From Betaproteobacteria bacterium (GTDB lineage Bacteria; Pseudomonadota; Gammaproteobacteria; Burkholderiales; Burkholderiaceae), in contig RFXC01000004.1 in NCBI GenBank assembly GCA_009921765.1, positions 1-56,996 of the forward strand: 56,996 nucleotides of DNA. The letters run 5' to 3'. Under the pieces are notes generated by a model that saw only the letters and a program-made list of their open reading frames with translations, was not told where the DNA came from and ran no database searches. Below are positions 45,704 to 54,281 of the stretch, in pieces. Numbering within the stretch: the first letter of the stretch is position 1; each line of letters starts with the position of its first letter. Both the position numbers and the translations under genes were made by a program.

Positions 45704-46272
45704 CCCCCTCGCAGAAACCGCCCTCGCAGTCCGTCCAGCAGTCCCCTTCGTCCGACGCGGCAACGCCTCTCGCGGGCGCTGCCGCGAGCCCGCCTGCGCG
45801 CGGTCTGGGCATCGACTCGCTGGTCGCAGCGGTCGCCGTCATCATCGTCGCCGGCACCGGCGGCGCGCTCACCCGGCTCGATGACTGGTACTACGCGCTC
45901 AAACAGCCCGCGTTCAAGCCTCCCGACTGGGCCTTCGGGCCCGCCTGGACACTGCTTTTTTTCATGATCGCCTGGGCGGCAGTGGTTGGCTGGCGCGCTG
46001 GTGCCCACCAGGATCCATCCCCCCGGATGCGCATGCTCACGCTGTTGGCCATCAACGCGCTCGCCAACGTGGGCTGGAGCCTGCTCTATTTTTTCCTGCG
46101 CCGCCCCGACTGGGCGCTCGCCGAGGTGGTGATCCTGTGGGGCTCGATCGTCGCGCTCATCCTCCACTTCCGACCCTACGCACCCCGGGCCGCGCTCCTG
46201 CTCGTGCCCTACCTGCTCTGGGTGAGTTTTGCGGCAGTACTCAATTTCGAGGCGGTGCGGCTCAATCGCTGA
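45700..46272 (+). CDS. tspO: TspO/MBR-family membrane protein
   Basis: A 190-residue, five-span protein. After an unusual Ser/Pro/Ala-rich N-terminal extension of about 37 residues comes the family core with LKQPAFKPPDWAFGPAWTLL, NALANVGWSLLYFFLRRPDW and the LLVPYLLWVSFAAVLNF ligand-contact helix. In R. sphaeroides TspO (formerly CrtK) binds tetrapyrroles and lowers photosynthesis gene expression in air. Here it overlaps bchP, so it is made with the last steps of bacteriochlorophyll synthesis. It ends the photosynthesis block on this side. Confidence 0.93.
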   Translation: MTPSQKPPSQSVQQSPSSDAATPLAGAAASPPARGLGIDSLVAAVAVIIVAGTGGALTRLDDWYYALKQPAFKPPDWAFGPAWTLLFFMIAWAAVVGWRAGAHQDPSPRMRMLTLLAINALANVGWSLLYFFLRRPDWALAEVVILWGSIVALILHFRPYAPRAALLLVPYLLWVSFAAVLNFEAVRLNR

Positions 46273-46321
46273 CCGCGTGTCACCTGGTGCGCGGCTGCGG
46301 CCACTGACTGCCGCCGCTCAT

Positions 46322-46327
46322 TACAAT
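46322..46327 (+). promoter_or_regulatory. Candidate -10 box for the YrdC-like pair
   Basis: TACAAT, 35 bp before ATG 46363, in the 90-bp gap after tspO. No clear -35 or terminator is visible. Confidence 0.3.
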
Positions 46328-46362
46328 CGGCAGTTCCGCAGCCCACGACCCAGGTGACGACA

Positions 46363-47046
46363 ATGGCCGTAATCAACCCGAGCGCCGATGCCGACCGCGC
46401 CTTTCAGGTGATGAAGCAGGGTGGAATCGCAATTCTTCCAAACGATGTCGGCTACTCGCTCATTGCAGCCCACGGCCCGGCGCTACGCCGAATCTTCGAC
46501 ACCAAGCGCAGAGCGCCCACCAAGCTGAACGCCATGCTGGGCAACGACGACCTGCACCGCGAGCTTCATCGGGTGAGCGACCGCGGGCGCGCGATCGTTC
46601 AGGCCATCACCCAGGACTATGACTTGCCGCTTGGGCTGATCGCACCCTGCCATGCAGACCACCCGTTGCTGCGCAAACTCGACCCTGACACCTATGAGCG
46701 CAGCACCAAGGACAACACCTTGCTGATGCTGCTCAATTCCGGTCCCTTTCATGCCGCCATCACCAGGGTAAGCCTGCGCGAGCAGACACTGCTGTTCGGA
46801 TCGTCTGCCAATCTTTCACTGCACGGCACGAAATTCAGGGTGGAAGACATCGAACCCGAAATCCTCGCGATTGCGGATGTGACGATCAACTATGGTCTGA
46901 TGAAGTACCACCCCTGGCAGGCCTCATCCACCCTGCTCGATTGCGAAACGCTTCAGGTCGTGCGGTTTGGAAGCTGCTATGAAAACATTCAGGACATTCT
47001 GAAGCGGCACTTCAACATCACGCTGCCCGAGCGGCCTGCAGCCTGA
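46363..47046 (+). CDS. Sua5/YciO/YrdC-fold protein, copy 1
   Basis: A 227-residue protein with a YrdC-like nucleotide/RNA-binding fold: GGIAILPNDVGYSLIAAHG at the start, RIFDTKRRAPTKLNAML (the KR-rich entry motif) and LFGSSANLSLHGTKF near residue 145. Sua5/YrdC proteins make threonylcarbamoyl-AMP for tRNA t6A; this copy is divergent and lacks the usual PTETVYGL wording, so another substrate is likely. GTG 46354 is an alternative start. A paralogue follows after 28 bp. Confidence 0.82.
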   Translation: MAVINPSADADRAFQVMKQGGIAILPNDVGYSLIAAHGPALRRIFDTKRRAPTKLNAMLGNDDLHRELHRVSDRGRAIVQAITQDYDLPLGLIAPCHADHPLLRKLDPDTYERSTKDNTLLMLLNSGPFHAAITRVSLREQTLLFGSSANLSLHGTKFRVEDIEPEILAIADVTINYGLMKYHPWQASSTLLDCETLQVVRFGSCYENIQDILKRHFNITLPERPAA

Positions 47047-47074
47047 CTCCCTTTTCCGGAAAGAGACCCCCACC

Positions 47075-47773
47075 ATGAGCGAGCAAACCACTCCTGATCC
47101 GATTGCCGATGGCCGCCAAGTGCATGACACCGTTGTTGCGGGCGGCGTGGCCATCTTCAAGGCCGATGTCGGCTACGCAATCGTGGGACACACCGAGCCC
47201 GCCATCCGCAGGATCTACGAAGCCAAGCAACGCAGTTTCTCAAAGCCCTGTGGCATGTTCGGCTCCTATGACATGTTCATGGAGGTCATCGAGATTGACG
47301 CGCGGGCGCGAGATTTCGTGCGCGCCGTGATCTTCGATCATCGCCTGCCCATTTCGATCGTGGCGCCCTTTCGGGCGGATCATCCGCTGTTCCGGGACAT
47401 CGCTCCGTTTGTGATCGCCAACGCATCGAAAGCGGGCACGATGGATATCCTGATGAACGCTGGTCCCACTCACGACGAAATCGCGCGCCGAGCGCTCGAA
47501 ACCTTGAAACCCGTCTTCGGCTCTTCCGCCAACCGCTCGCTTACCGGCAGCAAATTTCATTTCCGCGATGTCGAATCGGAGGTGGTCGCCGCCACCACGC
47601 TCGCGCTTGACCGTGGCGCCTCGAAGTACAGCAATGCGCGCGGGCTCGGGTCATCCATCATCGATCTGCGCAGCTTCCGGCCGGTTCGAATCGGCATCGT
47701 GTTCGATGAACTGCGCGCGGTGGCGAAAAAGCATTTCCAGATCGACATTCCTGCCCAGGTTGATCCGGTCTGA
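47075..47773 (+). CDS. Sua5/YciO/YrdC-fold protein, copy 2
   Basis: A 232-residue paralogue of the preceding gene. Shared positions: GGVAIFKADVGYAIVGHTEP, RRIYEAKQRSFSKPCGMFG, FGSSANRSLTGSKFHFRDVE. The two align over their full length but differ at most positions, so the duplication is old. Both likely come from one transcript. No specific role known; the family as a whole binds ATP and RNA. Confidence 0.82.
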   Translation: MSEQTTPDPIADGRQVHDTVVAGGVAIFKADVGYAIVGHTEPAIRRIYEAKQRSFSKPCGMFGSYDMFMEVIEIDARARDFVRAVIFDHRLPISIVAPFRADHPLFRDIAPFVIANASKAGTMDILMNAGPTHDEIARRALETLKPVFGSSANRSLTGSKFHFRDVESEVVAATTLALDRGASKYSNARGLGSSIIDLRSFRPVRIGIVFDELRAVAKKHFQIDIPAQVDPV

Positions 47774-47785
47774 CGCGCGGCCCGC

Positions 47786-48883
47786 CTACCTCACGAACAC
47801 CGGCGCATCGGGACCAAGATTGGGCGAGCGCGCGTACGTGGGGGGCAGGCGAAGCGAGGGCGAATAAGCGGTCAGTGCCAGGCCGTCCCGCAAGCGTCTG
47901 GGCAGATCGGGATTGGCAAGAAAGAGCTTGCCAAAGGACACCAGCTCACACTCGCCCTCGCGCAGCATCTGCTCGGCACGCTCGGGCGTGTACGCACCAT
48001 TGGCGATGAGACAACCACGCCAGTGTCGCCGCAGAAATTCCGTGGAAGTGCCACCCAGGTAGTCATAGGCGCAGTCCTCGACAATACCGGTATGGACGTA
48101 GGCGAGCGGTAGATCGGCGAGGGCCGACAGCAGCGCTGCATAGGCTTCGTTGTCGCCTGGGGTCCAGGTCATTTCACCGAAGTAGGCGGCTGGCGACAAC
48201 CGCAGGCCCACCCGCCCCTCACCGAACACATCGATGCAGGCGCGCACCACTTCGATCCCAAACCGTGCGCGACGCTCGGGGTCGCCTCCCCAGTCATCGG
48301 TGCGGCGGTTGGTGTGGCTGCGCAGAAACTGTTCGATCAGATAGCCGTTGGCGCCGTGGACCTCGACGCCATCGAACCCAGCCCGCTTGGCACGCAGGGC
48401 GCTTTCCCGGTGCTGCGCGATCACGCCCTCGACTTGCGTGCTTGAGAGCATGCGGGGGCGTTCGTTGTACAGGCTGGCAACGCCCGCCTGCCGGCGCGGC
48501 ACCCGGTCGAGCACGTCCGAGGCGCCCACCGGCTGCTGCCCCGAAAAATAGGAGTGCGCCACTCTTCCGGTATGCCAGAGCTGAACGAAGATCCGACCAC
48601 CACGCTCATGAACCGCGCTCGCAACCCTTGACCACGCCGCCTCATGAGAATCGAGGAACAGACCGGGCGTATCGAGATAGCCCTGGACTTCCGGGGCGAT
48701 CATGGTGGCCTCGGTGATCAGCAGACCCGCTTCGGCGCGACTGGCGTAATGCTCGATCGCATCGTGCGGGGGTGACAGATCGGATGTGCAGCGGTTGCGC
48801 GTGCATGGCGCCATCACGATCCGGTTGGGCAACCGAAGTCCACCGCCCAGCTCAAGCGCTGACCAGAGACTCGCCGATGGCAT
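47786..48883 (-). CDS. Old Yellow Enzyme-type NADH:flavin oxidoreductase
   Basis: A 365-residue FMN barrel enzyme that reduces activated alkenes. It has LPNRIVMAPCTRNRCTSDLS, the QLWHTGRVAHSYFSGQQPVG segment (HTGR flavin contact) and the signature GFDGVEVHGANGYLIEQFLR near residue 165. It is the last gene of a long minus-strand cluster; its ATG shares one base with the stop of the TauD-type gene (TGATG), so they are coupled. The substrate would be an unsaturated carbonyl compound or similar. Confidence 0.92.
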   Translation of the reverse strand: MPSASLWSALELGGGLRLPNRIVMAPCTRNRCTSDLSPPHDAIEHYASRAEAGLLITEATMIAPEVQGYLDTPGLFLDSHEAAWSRVASAVHERGGRIFVQLWHTGRVAHSYFSGQQPVGASDVLDRVPRRQAGVASLYNERPRMLSSTQVEGVIAQHRESALRAKRAGFDGVEVHGANGYLIEQFLRSHTNRRTDDWGGDPERRARFGIEVVRACIDVFGEGRVGLRLSPAAYFGEMTWTPGDNEAYAALLSALADLPLAYVHTGIVEDCAYDYLGGTSTEFLRRHWRGCLIANGAYTPERAEQMLREGECELVSFGKLFLANPDLPRRLRDGLALTAYSPSLRLPPTYARSPNLGPDAPVFVR

Positions 48884-49941
48884 CAGGGCTCCAGAGGCGC
48901 ATACCAGCGTACCGCCGGCATCATCACCCCGCCCCGCTCACCCGGCGTAACCGAGCCATAGCGCTCAGCGTAGACAGGCGGCAGCGGCCTCGCGCGCGGC
49001 GACGACAACCACAGACGCAGCAGATGCCGGCGACGCTCCGCTTCGGGCCAGTCTTCGAAACCCATCCGGTCGTGCAGCATGGTGTGGTTGTGCACAAACT
49101 GCATGTCGCCGGGCTCGAAATCCATCATGAAATGCAGCGCCGGGCTCTCGGCGAGCGAGTCGAAGTAATTGAGCGCCTCAATATGCAAAGGCGTTAGACG
49201 AAAGGCCTCGGGAAAGCGCTGCGCAGAGTCGATGTATTGCCGGTGGTAGATGGTTGACATCAAGCCCTGGTACCAGTTGAACACCGGAATCGAAAAGAAG
49301 GGCTGGCCACCAGGCGGCACTTCACCCCGCCGGTCGGTGGAGAGCGGATCGAACAGCGCGGCAGCGAGCGCCGGCTCACGCTCACGCATCTCGTTATAGA
49401 TTGTGTTGGACGAAACGAGCGCCGACTCGCCGCCCCGCCTCGACTTGCGCAGACACAGAAGACCAACAATGTCGCAGGAATCGGTGTGAAACGTTTGCCG
49501 CGCATGCGTCTGGTAAATGCGCACACGCGGATCCTTGGCATCAAGGCCCATGTCGATCACATGCCCCAGCATGTGACCCTGCGCATTCTGCGGCCGGGCG
49601 AGCCCCAGGTGGGCGCCCACGCCATAGAACGCCGCCGCACTCACCGCGCGTGGCCACTCATCAACCGGCAGCCCCCGCAGTAGCGCAAAGCCCGCACCGC
49701 TGACCAGCCGCTCGTGCCAGGCGGCGAGCCGCGCGGACAGCCGCGGCAACGGAAAACCGGCTGCTCTGATTTCGCTGATATCGGCGCCGGTGTCGAGAAA
49801 GCGCTCCGCCGCCTGCTGCAGTTCGACAAGATCGGCATCGTCCAAGGCAAAGCACCAGGTGTGCGGGCGCTCGGCTACCTGGGGTCCGTACCAGACCGAC
49901 GCCCCCTGGATCGGCCCGGGGAGTGACTGCGCAGACATCAT
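48883..49941 (-). CDS. TauD/TfdA-family Fe(II)/2-oxoglutarate oxygenase
   Basis: A 352-residue non-haem iron oxygenase. The iron motif is in RQTFHTDSCDIVGLLCLRKS (HxD) with the distal His in FVHNHTMLHDRMGF; RRHLLRLWLSSPRARPLPP carries the 2-oxoglutarate-binding Arg. Such enzymes hydroxylate an aliphatic carbon, often releasing a heteroatom group. ATG 49941 follows GGAG at 5 bp. It is 69 bp after the NIPSNAP gene and directly coupled to the OYE gene. Confidence 0.88.
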   Translation of the reverse strand: MMSAQSLPGPIQGASVWYGPQVAERPHTWCFALDDADLVELQQAAERFLDTGADISEIRAAGFPLPRLSARLAAWHERLVSGAGFALLRGLPVDEWPRAVSAAAFYGVGAHLGLARPQNAQGHMLGHVIDMGLDAKDPRVRIYQTHARQTFHTDSCDIVGLLCLRKSRRGGESALVSSNTIYNEMREREPALAAALFDPLSTDRRGEVPPGGQPFFSIPVFNWYQGLMSTIYHRQYIDSAQRFPEAFRLTPLHIEALNYFDSLAESPALHFMMDFEPGDMQFVHNHTMLHDRMGFEDWPEAERRRHLLRLWLSSPRARPLPPVYAERYGSVTPGERGGVMMPAVRWYAPLEP

Positions 49942-50010
49942 GAACGCTCCTCGGTCGCCCCGGGTCGCGCGCACAGCGCGAGGACCGCCCACCGTTGGTC
50001 GCGCACCGGG

Positions 50011-50346
50011 TCAGGCGCCAAAGCTGAGCTCACCGATCGGCGGATTGCAACGGGAAGGCGTGAGCAGCCGGACCTCCTGGTCGCGAAGGAAAGGTCGCAC
50101 CTTGGTCAGGTAAGCCTTGAAGGCCGGATCCTGATAGAGCTGATCACGCCGACGCTGCCGATCATTCAGATCCTGGTAGGCGAACATCATGATGATCTGG
50201 TTGATGTTGCCAACCTCGGTGCGGTAAAGCCCAAGGAAGTTGCCGCAGATTCGAACCTGCGGCTCAAGGCCCTCCGTTTCAAACAGCTCCATGAATGCCG
50301 AGACGGTTCCGGAGTGAAGCGTGTAGGCGCGATAGTCGATGATCAT
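50011..50346 (-). CDS. NIPSNAP family protein
   Basis: A 111-residue ferredoxin-like alpha+beta barrel protein beginning MIIDYRAYTLHSGTVSAFME, with NQIIMMFAYQDLNDRQRRRD as second half. Small NIPSNAP proteins often sit in bacterial catabolic operons; their biochemical role is not established. Co-oriented and 26 bp after the PfpI-type gene. Confidence 0.85.
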   Translation of the reverse strand: MIIDYRAYTLHSGTVSAFMELFETEGLEPQVRICGNFLGLYRTEVGNINQIIMMFAYQDLNDRQRRRDQLYQDPAFKAYLTKVRPFLRDQEVRLLTPSRCNPPIGELSFGA

Positions 50347-50372
50347 GGGCGTTGAGCCTCTGAAGAAAGGGT

Positions 50373-51101
50373 TTAAACCAGGCGTGCCGCTGCTCGGGCC
50401 ACGATCGCTTCACGCGCCGCCTGCATTGCGGCCGACGCCTGTTGCACTTCATTGACCCGGGCTGGCGGCGCGCGCAATGGACTGCCCGAATCAAACGGTG
50501 GCGCAGGCGCATATTCGAGGCCGAGCTGGACGCGCTCAGCAACCGCCTGCCCCCACAGCCTAGCGACCACGTGGAGTCCGAAATCGATGCCCGCGGTGAC
50601 GCCCCCGCCAGTAATGAGGGGGCCGTCCTCAACCACACGGTCATGGACAGGCGTCGCGCCAAAGGCTGCAACCAGCGGCAACGACAACCAGTGGCACGTG
50701 GCACGACGGCCGCGCAACAGCCCTGCCGCGCCGAGCACCAGCGATCCGGTGCACACCGCGCTCACCACCCTGGCGCTGCCCGCCTGACGCCTGAGAAAGG
50801 CAAGCGTGGGTTCGTCTTCCATGAGCGCTGCGACACCGGGGCCACCCGGTACGCAAACCACATCGAGCGCCGGGCAATCGGCGTAGGTGGAAGTGGGCTC
50901 GATCTGCAGTCCTTTGGCCGCCCTGACCGGTCCGGCACGGGGTGCGATCAGGTGCACCTGTGCCCAGGGCACGCTGGAAAACACCTCCCACGGACCGACG
51001 AGGTCGAGCAGCAGCATGTCGTTGAAGGCCAGCAGACCGATCTGCAGGCGCTCCGGGGTGGAGACAGAAGGATCACCGACAGGGTCTGCACTCATGGGCA
51101 T
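50373..51101 (-). CDS. DJ-1/PfpI family protein (isonitrile hydratase-like)
   Basis: A 242-residue GATase1-fold protein. It has LAFNDMLLLDLVGPWEVFSS with the conserved acidic residue, and the nucleophile elbow VVSAVCTGSLVLGAAGLLRG near residue 115, as in the GlxA/isonitrile hydratase group. No AraC DNA-binding domain is attached, so an enzymatic role (hydratase or amidohydrolase) is more likely than regulation. It overlaps the amidase gene by 10 bp. Confidence 0.85.
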   Translation of the reverse strand: MPMSADPVGDPSVSTPERLQIGLLAFNDMLLLDLVGPWEVFSSVPWAQVHLIAPRAGPVRAAKGLQIEPTSTYADCPALDVVCVPGGPGVAALMEDEPTLAFLRRQAGSARVVSAVCTGSLVLGAAGLLRGRRATCHWLSLPLVAAFGATPVHDRVVEDGPLITGGGVTAGIDFGLHVVARLWGQAVAERVQLGLEYAPAPPFDSGSPLRAPPARVNEVQQASAAMQAAREAIVARAAARLV

Positions 51102-52390
51102 GCCCCTTGCGGCAAGAGAATGGGCGAGAGCGCTGCGGCCACCTGCAGCAGTCGGTCGTCCTCATAGCGCCGCTCGATCAGCTGAATGCCGATGGGCAGC
51201 CCGTTGGCGCCAGTCATGCCGGGCAGGCTGATACAGGGCACACCCAGCGCAGTGAACATGCGGTTGAAGGTGGCCTCCCCCTGCGAAGCCAGACCGGGTG
51301 TTGCTTCACCGGGGGCGCTCAGCGTCATGACCGCATCGAACCCGGACATCATCGACTCGAACTCCACACGCCGGGCTGCAACCGCATCAAGCGCCGCCCG
51401 CATCTGCGCGGGATGGTAGCCATTGCGGTTTTCAACCTTCTTTGCAAAGTCGCTGTGCAGCCGATCCCGGTGGGCGAGATACTCCGGAAGAAAAGCAGCG
51501 CGCCCGCCTTCGTGCATGAGCGCATCCTGTTCGGCAGTGAGCGTATTGAACGAAGCTGGCATCACGAAGGGCCGCACACGAACACCGGCCCTTGAAAATC
51601 GCTCTGCCGCTGCAGAGAGCGCTGCCCGGGCGTCCTCCGTGGCTGCCGACCACATTGGCGTCTCGCACAAGCCGATGGTGAGCGCATCGGGCGCGGGCGG
51701 CGAGAGCTCGGCGGAATCGAGAATCCGGTAGGCCTGGGCAAGCAGCCAGAGATCGGGAACCGAGCGCCCATAGAGGCCTACGGTATCCAGGTGCAGCGAA
51801 TAGTGCTTGATGCCTTCAAAGCTGATCCGGCTGATGGTGGGCTTCATGCCGTGGATGCCACAGAACGAGGCAGGCCGAATCGTTGAGCCGCCCGTCTGGG
51901 TGCCAAGCGATAGCGGCGCCATGCCGTCGGCGACTGCGGCGGCCGATCCCGAGGACGATCCACCTGGCGTTCGCGAAAGATCATGCGGATTGCGCGTGAG
52001 CGGTCGTCGGCCACCGGAGGCAAACTCGAGCGTGTCGGTCTTGCCCAGCATGACGGCGCCGCTTGCCCTCAGGACGGCGACACAGTTGGCATCTTCGCCC
52101 GGTCGATGGCCTTCATAAATCGGAGAGTTGTGCTGCGTGGGCGCATCGCGGGTGTTGATCACGTCCTTCACTGCAAACGGGATGCCGTGCAGCGGCCCTC
52201 GCCGCGGCTCGCGGTCACGCTCCCTTGCACAGGCGAGCACGGCAGCCGGATCGATGGAGGTGAAGGCCCGCACCTGCGCGTCGCGCGCGGCCACACGCTC
52301 GAGGAATGCCCGTGCGTAGTCCTCACAGGTGAGAAGCCCCTCGGCCATTCTTGCCGAGGCCTGCGCAGCCGTCATGCGCCACAGATCCAT
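51092..52390 (-). CDS. Amidase signature family hydrolase
   Basis: A 432-residue amidase. The Ser-cisSer-Lys triad is visible: Lys in PFAVKDVINTRDAPTQHNSP, cis-Ser in TPGGSSSGSAAAVADGM and the nucleophile Ser in LGTQTGGSTIRPASFCGIHG. It would hydrolyse an amide or ureide in the cytoplasm. It starts 2 bp after the NodB-fold gene and overlaps the PfpI-type gene, so it is inside one operon. Confidence 0.93.
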   Translation of the reverse strand: MDLWRMTAAQASARMAEGLLTCEDYARAFLERVAARDAQVRAFTSIDPAAVLACARERDREPRRGPLHGIPFAVKDVINTRDAPTQHNSPIYEGHRPGEDANCVAVLRASGAVMLGKTDTLEFASGGRRPLTRNPHDLSRTPGGSSSGSAAAVADGMAPLSLGTQTGGSTIRPASFCGIHGMKPTISRISFEGIKHYSLHLDTVGLYGRSVPDLWLLAQAYRILDSAELSPPAPDALTIGLCETPMWSAATEDARAALSAAAERFSRAGVRVRPFVMPASFNTLTAEQDALMHEGGRAAFLPEYLAHRDRLHSDFAKKVENRNGYHPAQMRAALDAVAARRVEFESMMSGFDAVMTLSAPGEATPGLASQGEATFNRMFTALGVPCISLPGMTGANGLPIGIQLIERRYEDDRLLQVAAALSPILLPQGACP

Positions 52391-52392
52391 GC

Positions 52393-53322
52393 TTACTCCT
52401 GCGCCTGATAGGTGTCCAGTAGTGCGCCATACGTGGTTGGCCAGACGCCCGGATGCGACAGGATGATCTCCAACGCACGCCTGAACGCTGCAATGCGATT
52501 GGGTTGCCCGGTGAGCCAGCTGTTTGCCGAGATCGTGAAGACCCGTCCACCATACTGCCCGGCTTCCTGCCAGAGCGTGACAAAGCCATCCACCAGTTGC
52601 TCGACGTAGGCGTCATTCGATAGGTTGAAGTCAAGCACCGACTGGCGGTCATTCACATCAAGTGCGAACGGCATGCCGTACACAGCACCCGTGCTTGCAT
52701 TCATACGGACCGGCAAGTCGTCGATGTTCCAGTCAAGCGTGTAGCGAATCCGATGTTCACTCAAGAGATCAAGGGTGGCGTGCGATTCAGATTGCATGGG
52801 CGAAAGCCAGCCTGTCACAGACTGGCCTGATGCCTGCCGCAGAAGCGCGAGCGCAGCGGTGATCGCAGCGCGTTCATCCTCCACCGCCGACTTGCCGTGA
52901 AACACCTGACTCATATCCAGCCCATGCGCCACCACTTCCCAGTTGCGGCGGGTGACTTCTTGCAACAGAAACGGGGCGCGCTCGGCGACCCGTGCGTTGA
53001 TCGCGACCGATGCCGGCAGCCCCAACTGCTCGAGCACCTTGAAGATGCGGTAGATGCCAACCCGCGTGCCATAGTCGCGGGTGGTGTAGTTCCAGTAGTC
53101 AGGGTACGGGCGCTCCATGCCACCCACCGCCTTGACCACCATCTGCGCCGGGTTCATGTTCAGCGGGAAAAATTCCACCACCGGCACCACGACCAGCGCG
53201 ACGCGCGCATCACCTGGCCAAACAACCTTCTTGTGCCGGAACAGATTGCGGTAGTCGTAGCGGTCATGGTCCATGCCGGGCGCACGACGCGGGTATTCGA
53301 GATACGAGCGGGGCAGCGTCAT
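52393..53322 (-). CDS. NodB-fold (polysaccharide deacetylase-like) hydrolase, copy 1
   Basis: A 309-residue cytosolic protein without signal peptide. It resembles the PuuE-like group of the NodB superfamily: RDYGTRVGIYRIFKVLEQLG, NWEVVAHGLDMSQ, SGQSVTGWLSPMQSESHATL. Compared with its neighbour at 53335 it has NSW where the other has HPW (near residue 255), so a potential catalytic or metal His is lost. Allantoinase- or cyclic-imide-hydrolase-like activity is a family possibility; true polysaccharide deacetylation is unlikely. Confidence 0.83.
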   Translation of the reverse strand: MTLPRSYLEYPRRAPGMDHDRYDYRNLFRHKKVVWPGDARVALVVVPVVEFFPLNMNPAQMVVKAVGGMERPYPDYWNYTTRDYGTRVGIYRIFKVLEQLGLPASVAINARVAERAPFLLQEVTRRNWEVVAHGLDMSQVFHGKSAVEDERAAITAALALLRQASGQSVTGWLSPMQSESHATLDLLSEHRIRYTLDWNIDDLPVRMNASTGAVYGMPFALDVNDRQSVLDFNLSNDAYVEQLVDGFVTLWQEAGQYGGRVFTISANSWLTGQPNRIAAFRRALEIILSHPGVWPTTYGALLDTYQAQE

Positions 53323-53334
53323 GAGAGGTCCTTT

Positions 53335-54237
53335 CTAGGCGCCAAGCGCGCTCATAACCGGGTCATAGTGATTGGCGAGATACCACTGCGCAATTTCACG
53401 ACCGGTTGCGAGCCAGACCTTGTCGCGACGGGTGATGTAGCGCAGCGCCTCATCAAATTCGCGCAACCGGTGCGGCAGGCCGATCAGCCATGGATGCAGC
53501 GGCAGACACATCACCTGCGGATTGTCCGCACCCTCCTCCCAGAGCTGATCGAACTGCGCCTTGATCGTCTCGGTGTAGCGGCGCGGCGTCATGCGCTTGA
53601 GCGCCAGACAGGTGTAGTCGTTGATCTCGAGCGAATAGGGCATGCTGATCAGGCGGTGATTCGACTTCACCTTGACCGGTAGCGGCTGATCGTCATGCAT
53701 CAGATCGCAGGTATAGAGCACGCCAGCTTCGGCCAGCAGATCCATGGTGTCCACGGTGTTGGACAACGCGGGCGAGAGCCATCCCGACAAGGGCTGCCCG
53801 GAGGCCCGATAAATGGTGGCCTTCACATCCTCGATCAGCTCTCGCTCCTGATCGGTATCCATGCCGTAGAGGTAGCGCGTGTTGTAGACACCGTGCGAGA
53901 ACAGTTCCCAGCCACGCTTGACACAGGCCTCGATGATCTCGGGATAGTGATCGCATACGCCAACGTTGAGCGAGACGCTGCCGCGCACGCCGTAGCGGTC
54001 CATCACCTCCATCATGCGCCAGACACCTGCACGATTGCCGTAGTCTCGAAGCGTGAGCCAGTTGATATCGGGCGCGGGACGCGGCGTGGGACTTCGCACC
54101 GGACTGGGCGGTGGATCGTATTCATAGTGTTCGATATTGGGCGCGACCCAGACGGCCAGTCGCGCACCCCCTGGCCAGCTGATTTTCGGTCGAGCGATGC
54201 TGGGCAGATAGGGATAGAGCTGCGGATCTTCATTCAT
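53335..54237 (-). CDS. NodB-fold (polysaccharide deacetylase-like) hydrolase, copy 2
   Basis: A 300-residue paralogue of the preceding gene, with LRDYGNRAGVWRMMEVMDRY, RGWELFSHGVYNTRYLYG, SGQPLSGWLSPALSNTVDTM and CLPLHPWLIGLPHRL. It lacks a signal peptide, so it acts in the cytoplasm. ATG 54237 is used, AGGAG at 10 bp; an ATG at 54285 overlapping the MmgE stop would add 16 residues. Like copy 1 it falls in the group with PuuE allantoinase, which opens cyclic ureides. Confidence 0.83.
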   Translation of the reverse strand: MNEDPQLYPYLPSIARPKISWPGGARLAVWVAPNIEHYEYDPPPSPVRSPTPRPAPDINWLTLRDYGNRAGVWRMMEVMDRYGVRGSVSLNVGVCDHYPEIIEACVKRGWELFSHGVYNTRYLYGMDTDQERELIEDVKATIYRASGQPLSGWLSPALSNTVDTMDLLAEAGVLYTCDLMHDDQPLPVKVKSNHRLISMPYSLEINDYTCLALKRMTPRRYTETIKAQFDQLWEEGADNPQVMCLPLHPWLIGLPHRLREFDEALRYITRRDKVWLATGREIAQWYLANHYDPVMSALGA

Positions 54238-54281
54238 GAGTGGGCGGCTCCTGGTTGGCGTGCGGGAAAGTTCGGCAGACG

